Source: Deltaproteobacteria bacterium (GTDB lineage: Bacteria; Desulfobacterota; Desulfobacteria; Desulfobacterales; SpSt-501). From it: a stretch of 64,000 nucleotides of DNA. Position numbers and translations under genes: made by a program. The notes beneath the pieces were generated by a model. It had not been told where the DNA came from. It made no database searches and worked only from the letters and a program-made list of their open reading frames with translations. This document shows, piece after piece, positions 18,755-27,560 of the stretch. Each line of letters opens with the position of its first letter. Within the stretch, counting starts at the first letter, position 1. The stretch covers positions 33,488 through 97,487 of the forward strand of contig JACRCN010000087.1 in NCBI GenBank assembly GCA_016219005.1. Direction: 5' to 3'.

Positions 18755-21187
18755 TCAAACCCCATGCTCGGCGCGCGATAATATTTCCTGCTGAATGTCT
18801 TTGCTCAATAGCACGAAGTAGTCGGAGTACCCGGCCACGCGGATCAGCAGGTTGCGGTGCTCCTCCGGCCGGTCCATGGCATCCAGCAGGATCTTCCGGT
18901 CGACGATGTTGAACTGCATGTGGAAGCCCCCCTGGGCAAAGTAGGTCCGGATGAGAGCGGCGAGCTTCTGCAGGTCACGGTCGCTCTTCACCGTCTGGGG
19001 GCTGATCTTGATGTTGAGCAGGGTTCCGTTGGTCCGGGCGTGGTCCAACTTGGACACCGAGCGCGTGGAGGCGGTGGGGCCCTTGCGGTCATGGCCCTGA
19101 ACCGGGCTCACCCCCTCGGACAGCCAGGCCCGGGCATGCCGGCCGTCCGGCGTCGCGCCGGTCGCTTCGCCGAGCGAGATGTGGCTCGTGGTGGGCAGCA
19201 GGTCCACCCAATATCTGGCGCCCTGGGTGTCGGAATGGCGTTCCACGGCCGAGCAGAAGATGTCCTGCACCCGCACGGCGAGCTCGTCCGCATACTCGTC
19301 GTCGTTTCCGTAGTGCGGGGTCTTGTTGACCAGCGTCAGGCGCAGGGCCTCCTGCCCCTCCCAGTTGCGGTCAAGCGCGTCAATCAGCTCGGGCATGCCG
19401 ACGGAGCGGTTGTCGAAAACGTGCTTGCGGATGCCGGAAAGCGCGTCGGCCACCGTGCCGACCGCAACCCCGCTCATCGTGGCGATCTTGTAGTGCGACC
19501 CGCCGGCGTGCCAGTCGACGGCCGCGGCGATGCAGTCGTCGACCACGGCCGAGGTGAACGGCACCGGGCAGTAGCGGGCATAAATATCGCGCACGGTGTT
19601 GTCGTAGCGGACCTTCAGCGCCACGAAGTGTTCGACCTGGGCCTCGAAAGCTGCGAGCACCTCATCGAAGCCGGCGAAGGCCCTGGGGTCGCCGGTCTGC
19701 GGCCCCAGGGGCTCGCCCGTCAAACGGTCGACCCCGTTGTTGAGGGCCAGTTCGAGAGCCTTGGCCAGGTTGAAGTAACCGGTGGAGGCCATGCGGTCCT
19801 TGCCGTCGCAGAACACGGCCACACAGCCGTTCAGGCTGCTCGCGCGCGCGTCGCTCAACGTCTTGCCGCGGTTGACCATGCCCAGCACCATGACGTCGGA
19901 GTTGAACATGGCCGGCATGCCGGTGCCCCGCCGCAGGACCTCGCAGCAGCGCATCAAAAATCTGGGCGGCGTGAGCGATGCGATCTGGGCCGAAAGCCCG
20001 GGCTGGGGCAGCAACGTGCGCTCCAAGGCCTCCAGGCACATGAAGGACACCTCGTTCACGGCGTCGCGGCCCTGGCGGGTGAGCCCGCCGATGTTCAGGT
20101 TCTGGAACTCGGGGTAGGAGCTCGAGGTCTGGACTTCGCCCGAGTCCTTGGCCAGGGTGATTTCGTCGAGCTTGACCCACAACAGGTCGAGCAATTCCTG
20201 GGCTTGCGCCTGGGTGATCTCGCCCGAATCGATGCTGTGGCGGTAGTAGGGATAGATGTACTGGTCGAAGCGGCCCGGCCCGAAGGCGTGGCCGTCGGTC
20301 TCGAGGTTGAGCATCAACTGCGTGATCCAAAAGGACTGCAACGCCTCCTGGAAGGTGACCGCCGGCTTGGCCGGAACCCGGTCCAGGATGGCGGCGGTCG
20401 CCAACAGCTCGGAGCGGCGAACGGGGTCGGACTGCAGAACGGCCAGGTGCCGCGCCTCGGCGGCGTAGCGGCCGGCTAAAAGCACCGCGGCCTCGCAGGC
20501 CATGATCACCGACTGCAGGAACTGGCGCTTGTGCACGCAATCCCGGTCGTGGGTGCCGAGCCGGGCCAGGGATTGCTCCACCTGGGCGACGATGCCCTCC
20601 ACGCCATGGGTGAGCACCTTCGCGTAGCCGGCGTTGATGTGGCCGATGGTGCGGGAGCGGAAGTAGTTGTAGATCAGGCCACACTCGTCGGCCCGCCAGA
20701 TGTCGGCCGGCACGGCTTCCATGATCCGGTCGCCGATCTGCCGGCCCTTCCAGTAGGGAAACACCTCCGCCCGCAGGATCTGCTTGGTTGGTTCGCTCAC
20801 ATGGAAAGGTGTGCTGCTGCGGGTGGCCAGCCGGTCGAGGTCGCGCTCCACCCAGTCGCAGCTGACCTCGGGGAACACGGGTGAGCCGCGCGGGGTCAGG
20901 GCCTTCATGCCGACGATGAGCTCGCCCTCCTGGATCTTCACCGGGTGCTCGGTCACGATGCGCAGGAGCATCCGGCCCCGGCGGGTGGTGAGCGGCTGCC
21001 CCTCGGTCTCCCGGTAGCTGCGCGTCACGGAAACGGCCCGCTCCGGGTGCAGCTCGGGCGGAGTCTTGCGGTTGCGTTCGATCCCTTGCTGCACACGGGC
21101 GCTGGGCCCGGTCTGGCCGACGCCCGATTTCCCGGTCGCAGCTTCGATGGGGATCGGCCTGTGGGTTTCAAGACGGACCGTCGTCAT
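18755..21187 (-). CDS. Glycyl radical enzyme (PFL-like/dehydratase-lyase superfamily), substrate unknown
   Basis: C-terminal IRVAGYSDYFVLLSKDIQQEI glycyl radical motif; internal SLNGCVAVFCDGKDRMASTGYFNLAKALELALNNG thiyl-loop region; EFQNLNIGGLTRQGRDAVNEVSFMCLEA. Confidence 0.95.
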   Translation of the reverse strand: MTTVRLETHRPIPIEAATGKSGVGQTGPSARVQQGIERNRKTPPELHPERAVSVTRSYRETEGQPLTTRRGRMLLRIVTEHPVKIQEGELIVGMKALTPRGSPVFPEVSCDWVERDLDRLATRSSTPFHVSEPTKQILRAEVFPYWKGRQIGDRIMEAVPADIWRADECGLIYNYFRSRTIGHINAGYAKVLTHGVEGIVAQVEQSLARLGTHDRDCVHKRQFLQSVIMACEAAVLLAGRYAAEARHLAVLQSDPVRRSELLATAAILDRVPAKPAVTFQEALQSFWITQLMLNLETDGHAFGPGRFDQYIYPYYRHSIDSGEITQAQAQELLDLLWVKLDEITLAKDSGEVQTSSSYPEFQNLNIGGLTRQGRDAVNEVSFMCLEALERTLLPQPGLSAQIASLTPPRFLMRCCEVLRRGTGMPAMFNSDVMVLGMVNRGKTLSDARASSLNGCVAVFCDGKDRMASTGYFNLAKALELALNNGVDRLTGEPLGPQTGDPRAFAGFDEVLAAFEAQVEHFVALKVRYDNTVRDIYARYCPVPFTSAVVDDCIAAAVDWHAGGSHYKIATMSGVAVGTVADALSGIRKHVFDNRSVGMPELIDALDRNWEGQEALRLTLVNKTPHYGNDDEYADELAVRVQDIFCSAVERHSDTQGARYWVDLLPTTSHISLGEATGATPDGRHARAWLSEGVSPVQGHDRKGPTASTRSVSKLDHARTNGTLLNIKISPQTVKSDRDLQKLAALIRTYFAQGGFHMQFNIVDRKILLDAMDRPEEHRNLLIRVAGYSDYFVLLSKDIQQEILSRAEHGV

Positions 21188-21217
21188 GGATGACCTCCTG
21201 TCCCGGATTTTCGCATT

Positions 21218-21994
21218 CTATGATGATGGTGCGCGATGCTTGACCGGCGCGCGGACCGCGGACCGCGCCCTGCCCCCGGCGGCCGATCTCTGCTGCATGA
21301 CCGTGGTGGCACGATGCACATGCCCCCGGGCGAGACTTTCGGCGCGCTCCGCATCACCCCGGGACACCGCCGTGACGATCTCTTTCAATTCCGCGAGAGT
21401 GGTCTGAATCGTTTCCTCATCCCGGGGCAAATACGCGCTGATGTGGTAACGATGGAAATTGCTGTGCACGGTTTCCAGAAAAAAATGGTGCAGGGGATTT
21501 CCGGCGATGCGCGCGAGAGCCAGGTGTATTTCCCTGTCCACCTGCATGAACTCATCCCATTTCGCAGCACCCGATTGAGCCAGATCCGCCGCCTGTTTCA
21601 GCAGCCGCTTGAGCTCGCCCATGTTTTTGGAGCCGGCCCGCAGGGCCGCCCGGCGGGTCAGCAACCCCTCGAGGTCCTGCCGGAACTCCGAAATCTCCTC
21701 CATCGTGATGCGCCGGGATCGAACGAAAAGCCCAAGGCTTTCGATCATGGAATCGGCGTTGATCTCCTTGACGAAGATTCCGCCGCGGTGGCCCTTGCGG
21801 ATCTCCACCAACCCCTTCTGCTCCAGCACCCGCAGGGATTCCCGCAGCGTGTTGCGGCTGACGTCCATCAGCACCTGCAGTTCGCGCTCGGAGGGCAGTC
21901 GATCGCCGGCGGAAAGGCGGCCTTGGAGGATGGCGGCCTCCATCTGATGGATGACGCTCTCGAAGGCGCGCACTTGTCGCACTTTAGTGAACAT
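21218..21994 (-). CDS. GntR-family (FadR/FCD) transcriptional regulator
   Basis: GRLSAGDRLPSERELQVLMDVSRNTLRESLRVLEQKGLVEIRKGHRGGIFV winged helix plus all-alpha FCD domain. Start chosen at MFTKVRQ. Confidence 0.93.
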   Translation of the reverse strand: MFTKVRQVRAFESVIHQMEAAILQGRLSAGDRLPSERELQVLMDVSRNTLRESLRVLEQKGLVEIRKGHRGGIFVKEINADSMIESLGLFVRSRRITMEEISEFRQDLEGLLTRRAALRAGSKNMGELKRLLKQAADLAQSGAAKWDEFMQVDREIHLALARIAGNPLHHFFLETVHSNFHRYHISAYLPRDEETIQTTLAELKEIVTAVSRGDAERAESLARGHVHRATTVMQQRSAAGGRARSAVRAPVKHRAPSS

Positions 21995-22077
21995 GGAAGG
22001 GGCCGGGTGTTCCGTCTTGGACGGTGGGTGTTGGCCGGGCTCCTGATGACCCAAACACCAGGTTGCCTGAAAAATCA

Positions 22078-22115
22078 ATGGTTCAACCATACTTTATTCT
22101 GAACGGTGCTGTCAA
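22078..22115 (-). promoter_or_regulatory. Promoter and FadR-type operator upstream of the GntR-GRE operon
   Basis: Palindrome ATGGTTCAACCAT (22078-22090) matches TGGTnnnACCA; minus-strand TTGACA (22110-22115)-N18-TATGGT (22086-22091), the -10 overlapping the palindrome. Confidence 0.6.
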
Positions 22116-22355
22116 GCCGAATATCGGGTTGAACGCGGAGGCCCAGCCGGTCCTCCAAAGCGTTTTTCTGATTGACTTGTCGACGGCATAGAACTAAAGC
22201 TTCAATCTTAACCGCCGGCCGGCAGGACTCTCCCTGGCGATGGCTGAACCGCGAGCCGCCACGGACTGTTCACATTCCGGCGCAGCGAAAACCCGGCAGG
22301 GCCTGCCGGAAATGGCCGGGGCGTGCGCCGCGGCTCGGGCGAAGGGCAAAGCACC

Positions 22356-23339
22356 ATGTTGAGACAGTGCTTTAAGATTGTCGACGGCCGGCTGCAGGAA
22401 TGCCCCCAGGAAGAGGGGCAAATCCATGTATACGTGAAGCCCGACGAGGCCGAGCAGCGACACCTGATCGACACGCTCAAACTCGACGAGCACACCCTGA
22501 TGTCCTCGCTCGATCCCGACGAGCTCGCCCGGCTCGAGTTCGAGCCCAAGCACACCGTGGCGATTTTCAAGCGGCCGCGCTACTACACGGCGGCCGACCA
22601 TTTTCTGTTCAAGGTGTCTTCGGTCGGCGCCTTCCTGTTCAAGGACAAACTGATCGTGACGCTTTCGGAGGAAATGGCCCTCTTCGACAGCGCCAAGGCC
22701 TACACGCGCATGCAGTCCCCGACCGACGTTTTCCTGCGCATGATCTACCGCTCGATCTACCACTTTCTGGAACACTTGCGCGTGATCCACACGCTTTCGG
22801 ACGAGGTGGAGCTCTCCATCAATGACGCCAGCGACAACACGAGCCTGCTGAATCTCTTCACGCTTGAGAAAAGCCTCGTGTACTTCCTGAGCGCCATCCA
22901 GTCGAACGGCATGCTGATCGGCCGCCTCAAGACCGCCCAGAGCCGCGTCGGGTTCACGAACGAACAGATCGAGTTCGTCGAGGACCTCCAGATCGAAAAC
23001 AACCAGTGCTTCAGCGAGTCCAAGATCTACTCGGACATTCTCTCCGGCATGATGGACGCGCGCGTGTCCATCGTCAGCAACAACCTCAACGTGTTGATGA
23101 AACGCCTGGCGATCCTGACGGTCATCTTCGGCGCGCTGAACATCCCGGCCAGTATGGGCGGCATGAGCGAGTTCAGCCGGTACGTCGTGGACGAGCTGAA
23201 AGTCGGGCCGGGTATCGCGTATCTGCTGTTCACGCTGGGGATGGGCCTGCTGGGCTGGCTGAGCTACCGTGTACTGGCGTTCTTCAGGGTGTTCTCCGTC
23301 GACCCCGCGCTGACCTGGCACCCCCGCCGGAGAAAGTAG
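22356..23339 (+). CDS. CorA-like divalent cation transporter
   Basis: Large cytosolic N-domain with long helices (MQSPTDVFLRMIYRSIYHFLEHL...), two C-terminal TMs; atypical GMS in place of GMN. Confidence 0.8.
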   Translation: MLRQCFKIVDGRLQECPQEEGQIHVYVKPDEAEQRHLIDTLKLDEHTLMSSLDPDELARLEFEPKHTVAIFKRPRYYTAADHFLFKVSSVGAFLFKDKLIVTLSEEMALFDSAKAYTRMQSPTDVFLRMIYRSIYHFLEHLRVIHTLSDEVELSINDASDNTSLLNLFTLEKSLVYFLSAIQSNGMLIGRLKTAQSRVGFTNEQIEFVEDLQIENNQCFSESKIYSDILSGMMDARVSIVSNNLNVLMKRLAILTVIFGALNIPASMGGMSEFSRYVVDELKVGPGIAYLLFTLGMGLLGWLSYRVLAFFRVFSVDPALTWHPRRRK

Positions 23340-23399
23340 CGCCCGCTGCCGGGACTCGCTGCTTCCCACTGAAGAAACCGTTAACAGGCTGAAGCCGTT

Positions 23400-23951
23400 T
23401 CATTCGGATTCTCTAAATATAACGGCGTCCTCTTGCGCGTCCTGCACCTGCTGCTGAGCGGCGGCGGCGTTCTGTTCGGCCTGTTTCACCTGGTCGGCCG
23501 CTTCCTGGGCCTTCGCTTCAGCCGCCTGAGCGGCATCCGCCGCCTGCTTCAATTCGTATGTGGACACCTGGCGCATGTACTGGTTGCTGTCGTGCGTGTC
23601 GATGTACTCCTCGGATTGCCGGATCGTCTGCTGCGCCTCCCGCTCCGCCTCCGCCGCCTTCTGTTTCGCCGCCTCCAACTGCTCCTGAGCCTGCCGGGCC
23701 TGCTGCTCCGCCTGCTGGACTTCCCAGTTCTCAATCGACTGCGGCTGGATGGGCTGGACTGCGGCCGGGGATTCGGGCGGGTTGCTCATCACGTCTTCCA
23801 CAGCAGCCCCGGGCGGCGGCGGGGTCTCGGTGATGTGAACCGCGCCGTTCTTGTCGGTCCAGGTATAGATGCTTCCGGCCCAGAGGCCGGACGCGGACTG
23901 GAAGATGCAGGTGACTACGCCCAGAAAAACGATGAACTTGATGGAATGCAT
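23400..23951 (-). CDS. DUF4124-domain protein with coiled-coil tail
   Basis: GSIYTWTDKNGAVHITETPPPPGA after a signal peptide, then a Gln/Ala/Glu-rich helical region. Confidence 0.75.
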   Translation of the reverse strand: MHSIKFIVFLGVVTCIFQSASGLWAGSIYTWTDKNGAVHITETPPPPGAAVEDVMSNPPESPAAVQPIQPQSIENWEVQQAEQQARQAQEQLEAAKQKAAEAEREAQQTIRQSEEYIDTHDSNQYMRQVSTYELKQAADAAQAAEAKAQEAADQVKQAEQNAAAAQQQVQDAQEDAVIFRESE

Positions 23952-24091
23952 AGGACCGCCCAAAAGGGTGAGCCACCCTCGGCGAGGGCGGCCCGGAAGA
24001 TAATGCCGCAGATTGAACCTTGCATAAAAAACGTGGCGCCGGCGGCCGGCATGCACCGGTCAGATGCCTTGGCGACGTGGCGGGACCCGGG

Positions 24092-24484
24092 CTACTTGCC
24101 CATGAACACCCTGAGTTCCCGCATGTCGATGAGGCCGTCCCGGTTCGTATCCGCCGTGAAGAAATCGATGTGCACGGCGTAGAGAAACTCAGCGAGCGAC
24201 AGCTTGCCGTTGCTGTTTCTGTCCGCGTTCTGGAACGCCTGGGGAGCCACCGGCTCCGCGGCTGCGAGCTCGACGATCGTCAGGTCCCCGTCCTTGTCCA
24301 CGTCGGCAAAGTAAAACACTTCCGTCATCCGCTGATTGTATTCTTCCCGATCCATTTTCTGGTCGCCGTTCTTGTCGGCCAGGCCCATCGTGCCCGTCGT
24401 GTCAAGCTTGGGGGCGCCGGCACCGAGCGCCGGGAAGGCCGAGATAACGCACAACGCTATGATCAGGGCACTCAGCGCTTTCAT
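24092..24484 (-). CDS. EF-hand domain secreted protein
   Basis: Signal peptide; DKNGDQKMDREE, DVDKDGDLTIVE, DRNSNGKLSLAE and DTNRDGLIDMRE calcium loops. Confidence 0.85.
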   Translation of the reverse strand: MKALSALIIALCVISAFPALGAGAPKLDTTGTMGLADKNGDQKMDREEYNQRMTEVFYFADVDKDGDLTIVELAAAEPVAPQAFQNADRNSNGKLSLAEFLYAVHIDFFTADTNRDGLIDMRELRVFMGK

Positions 24485-24568
24485 GTCGCTTCATCCTTTC
24501 ATTTCATTCGAAGAATTGCCGGCGGCATACTCGGCAGCAAGCGTTTACCGGTTGCCAGCCGGATTCGC

Positions 24569-25102
24569 TCAACTTACGATTTTCCAGCTGCCATCGGGCT
24601 GACGGCAGGCCGTGCCGTAGGCCTGGTGCTGTTGATTGCCGATGTTCACGGTTTGCTGGTATTCCCGGCAGTACTGGCCGTTGTCGTTCTGGTAGGTTCG
24701 AACCGGTGTTACCGTTCCGCTGTGCCCGCTGTCCGGGTTTTTCCAAGCCACGCTGCTTTTGGAAGGAGCCGTTTCCATGGCCCGGGAGGCCGCCTGCTGC
24801 TGCTGTTGCTTGTCTTTGCCGTCTAAAAAGTCGCCAATGGCTCCACCGGCCAGGCCGCCCGCAAGCGCTCCGCCGATGATGCCCAACGGCCCGCCATGCA
24901 GCGCTGCCCCGATCAGCCCGCCGGCGGTTGCACCCCCCAAGCCGCCGATGATGGCTTTGGTGTTCTGGGACGCCCAGTTCTCAGCACTCGACATGGAACT
25001 GCTGCCTCCCGAACTAGTGGCGCAGCCCGCTGCGGCCAGGGCGACCACCAGGACGGCTGCCCACGATTTGCGGTTTGAAAAAAACAGCTCAACCCTCTTC
25101 AT
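24569..25102 (-). CDS. Glycine-zipper lipoprotein (17 kDa surface antigen-like)
   Basis: Lipobox-like ALAAAGCATS, repeated GGxxGG segments, C-terminal NGQYCREYQQTVNIGNQQHQAYGTACRQPDGSWKIV. Confidence 0.85.
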   Translation of the reverse strand: MKRVELFFSNRKSWAAVLVVALAAAGCATSSGGSSSMSSAENWASQNTKAIIGGLGGATAGGLIGAALHGGPLGIIGGALAGGLAGGAIGDFLDGKDKQQQQQAASRAMETAPSKSSVAWKNPDSGHSGTVTPVRTYQNDNGQYCREYQQTVNIGNQQHQAYGTACRQPDGSWKIVS

Positions 25103-25254
25103 GACCGCACCTCCCGTCAGGATGCCATGGTGGGTAAAAAGGCAATGCAAGGTGATGAAACCGGGAAGAAACTAAACCCCGATTGAATGAAAGTCAAGTT
25201 GTGCACGCGCGGCCATGGCCGCCGGGGAAAGGTTTCAGAAGATATTCCTGCACG

Positions 25255-25776
25255 TCACTTTTTGAATATCACGGGCTTCGGCTCATAGTCCCCGGAAGCG
25301 ACCTGCTCCCAGAAGGTCTTTTCATTTTCCATCCATCTTGAGCCGAATCTGCTGTTGAAAAAACTGCCGAGCTTATTGAACATATGCATCAGACTGGATC
25401 GGTGCTCCAGGGATAGGACATCTTCCAGGAACTCGGTGATTTCCGACATTTTTTCCTTCGGAATGTAAGCACGAGCGCCCATCTCAATCGATTTTTTAAG
25501 GTAATCGGCGGACAGGGCATGGGCGGTGAGCATGATGGTCGGAAACCCCAAGTGGACCGCGGCATTAAGGAGATCGAATCCTCGCACACCCATGATGTCA
25601 AGAATAACGGCATCGTATGTCCAGGAGCGGAGCAGGTGAAAACCGGTCTCATAGTCCGTCGCCCGGTCCAGAATCAGCCCGGCGTGTTCCGTCAGAATAT
25701 CCTGCAGGGTATCGAGGACATCGGGTTCGTCGTCTACGGCCAGCAAGCGCTTGCCGCTTAAAATGCTGTCGGTCAT
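25255..25776 (-). CDS. Response regulator receiver protein with a short non-HTH C-terminal tail
   Basis: LLAVDDEPDVLDTL, AVILDIMGVRGFDLL, MLTAHA, PKEK; tail MFNKLGSFFNSRFGSRWMENEKTFWEQV. Confidence 0.88.
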   Translation of the reverse strand: MTDSILSGKRLLAVDDEPDVLDTLQDILTEHAGLILDRATDYETGFHLLRSWTYDAVILDIMGVRGFDLLNAAVHLGFPTIMLTAHALSADYLKKSIEMGARAYIPKEKMSEITEFLEDVLSLEHRSSLMHMFNKLGSFFNSRFGSRWMENEKTFWEQVASGDYEPKPVIFKK

Positions 25777-25817
25777 TTTATATGCTCCTTTGCCGTTTTC
25801 CGTAATTGGCGCAAGGC

Positions 25818-27509
25818 TCAATTTTTGGCTTCTTCATGACGCGCCCCCTTTTCCCCCTTCGAAATCCGCCTGCGTTCATCGTCACGGATCTCGCGCCGGA
25901 GCAGTTTGCCGACTTTTGATTTCGGAAGCATGTCCCTGAATTCGATGTAAGCCGGAACCTTATAGGGCGCCAGACGGTCCCGACACCACTTGATCAATTC
26001 GGTACCGCCCACACCGCGAGCATCCTCCTTCAAGACGACTATGGCTTTGATCCGCTCCCCCACCTTGGGATCCGGAACACCCACCACGCACGCACCGATC
26101 ACCGTTGGGTTGTCCTGGAGGGTGGCCTCCACTTCGGAGGCAGACACGCGGTACCCTTTGTGCTTGATGATGTCGGCGGACCTTTCGACATAAATCAGCT
26201 CACCCGTCGGTTTTGCACTGACGAAGTCCCCCATGCGGCACCACGTTTTTCCGTTGAGCTCGATAAATGCCTTGCGGGTTTCCTCGGGCTTTTGATAGTA
26301 CTCTTTTATCGTGAAAGGGGAAGTGACCAGAAGCTCTCCGCTCTGGTCCCCGACCACCGGTTCGAGGGTCTCTGGCTCCACAATCAGGCATTCCCGGCTT
26401 TTCAAGGGAAAGCCTATGGCCCTTGGACTGGGCTCTACGCCGATCTTGCTGTAGGCCACATGCCCCACTTCAGTGGAGCCGTAAACCTGGTAGATGGGGA
26501 TGCCGCAGCGCTCCCGCCACCGTTTCTTTACTTCCTCGGGGAGAACATCTCCACCACAGAAACAAAATTTCAGCGAACTCAGATCGTAGCGCTCGAGCCG
26601 GTCGTGTTCGAGTATCATCCGGTAAAGCGTCGGAACGCCAAGCATCCACCGAACACGGTTTCGTGCGATCGTCGCCAGAATTGCGTCTACCTGGGGGACC
26701 GGCATCAGCATAACGGTGTTGCCCTTGTTCAAGCCGACGGCCATGAACAGGCCCAACGCCATGATATGAAACAGCGGATTGATGGCAATATAGGTGTCTG
26801 CGCCTTCCATGAGATGATCGCCGCCCACGTCTTCGGTGACGTCGTTCACGTAGGAGGTCATGCCGATGTGCGTGCCCTGCACGCCCTTGGGGAACCCGGT
26901 GGTGCCGCCGGTGTAGAGAATGTAGGACAAATCCTTCCACGGATCAATCGCCGTCTTTCCCGCCAAGGGCGGGTGAGCCAACATCGATCGGAAGGAAATG
27001 ACCCGGTCGTTCTTTTCGATCTTTCCGGAAGGGATCTTGTCGAAAAGCACGCCCAGATATTTTTTCCAAGGAGGGAGAAGATCCGCCATGTTTGTCACAA
27101 TCACCCGTTTAAGGCCGGTTTTGGCGGATGCTTCTTTGACGTAGCAATAATTGGTGTCCATGCAGATGGCTGTTTCGACACCGGAGTTCTCGACCATATA
27201 GGCGATTTCGTGGGAGGTATATATCGGAGATACCGGCACGACCACGGCGCCGACCTTCTGGATGCCCAAAAAAGCGATGACCCACTGGATGGAGTTGGCG
27301 ATGTAAATCATCACCCGATCGCCCTTGCCGACGCCCAAGCCGGCCAAGGCACCGGCAAAACGCTCGCTCAATTCCTTCAGGCGGCGATATGAGAAGCGTT
27401 CCCCGAGATAGAAAATGGCGGTTTGGTCCGGATACCGCTCGCTCATCCTGTCGAACCGTGTGAACGTCAGTTCACTTTCGAGTGCATCGCCGTGGGCAGG
27501 CATCTCCAA
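25818..27509 (-). CDS. AMP-dependent acyl-CoA synthetase/ligase
   Basis: YILYTGGTTGFPKGVQGTH (P-loop), YQVYGSTEVG, KHKGYRVSASEVE, PKSKVGKLLRREIRD. Confidence 0.95.
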   Translation of the reverse strand: MEMPAHGDALESELTFTRFDRMSERYPDQTAIFYLGERFSYRRLKELSERFAGALAGLGVGKGDRVMIYIANSIQWVIAFLGIQKVGAVVVPVSPIYTSHEIAYMVENSGVETAICMDTNYCYVKEASAKTGLKRVIVTNMADLLPPWKKYLGVLFDKIPSGKIEKNDRVISFRSMLAHPPLAGKTAIDPWKDLSYILYTGGTTGFPKGVQGTHIGMTSYVNDVTEDVGGDHLMEGADTYIAINPLFHIMALGLFMAVGLNKGNTVMLMPVPQVDAILATIARNRVRWMLGVPTLYRMILEHDRLERYDLSSLKFCFCGGDVLPEEVKKRWRERCGIPIYQVYGSTEVGHVAYSKIGVEPSPRAIGFPLKSRECLIVEPETLEPVVGDQSGELLVTSPFTIKEYYQKPEETRKAFIELNGKTWCRMGDFVSAKPTGELIYVERSADIIKHKGYRVSASEVEATLQDNPTVIGACVVGVPDPKVGERIKAIVVLKEDARGVGGTELIKWCRDRLAPYKVPAYIEFRDMLPKSKVGKLLRREIRDDERRRISKGEKGARHEEAKN

Positions 27510-27560
27510 TCGGACTCCTTCTATCGGGTTCTGATCTCTGAAAAAAAAGAACGCTCTCGA

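Noticed and set aside
18857-20479. 540 aa plus-strand ORF opposite the GRE
   Set aside because: Antisense shadow ORF; no recognisable domains, GRE motifs are on the minus strand.
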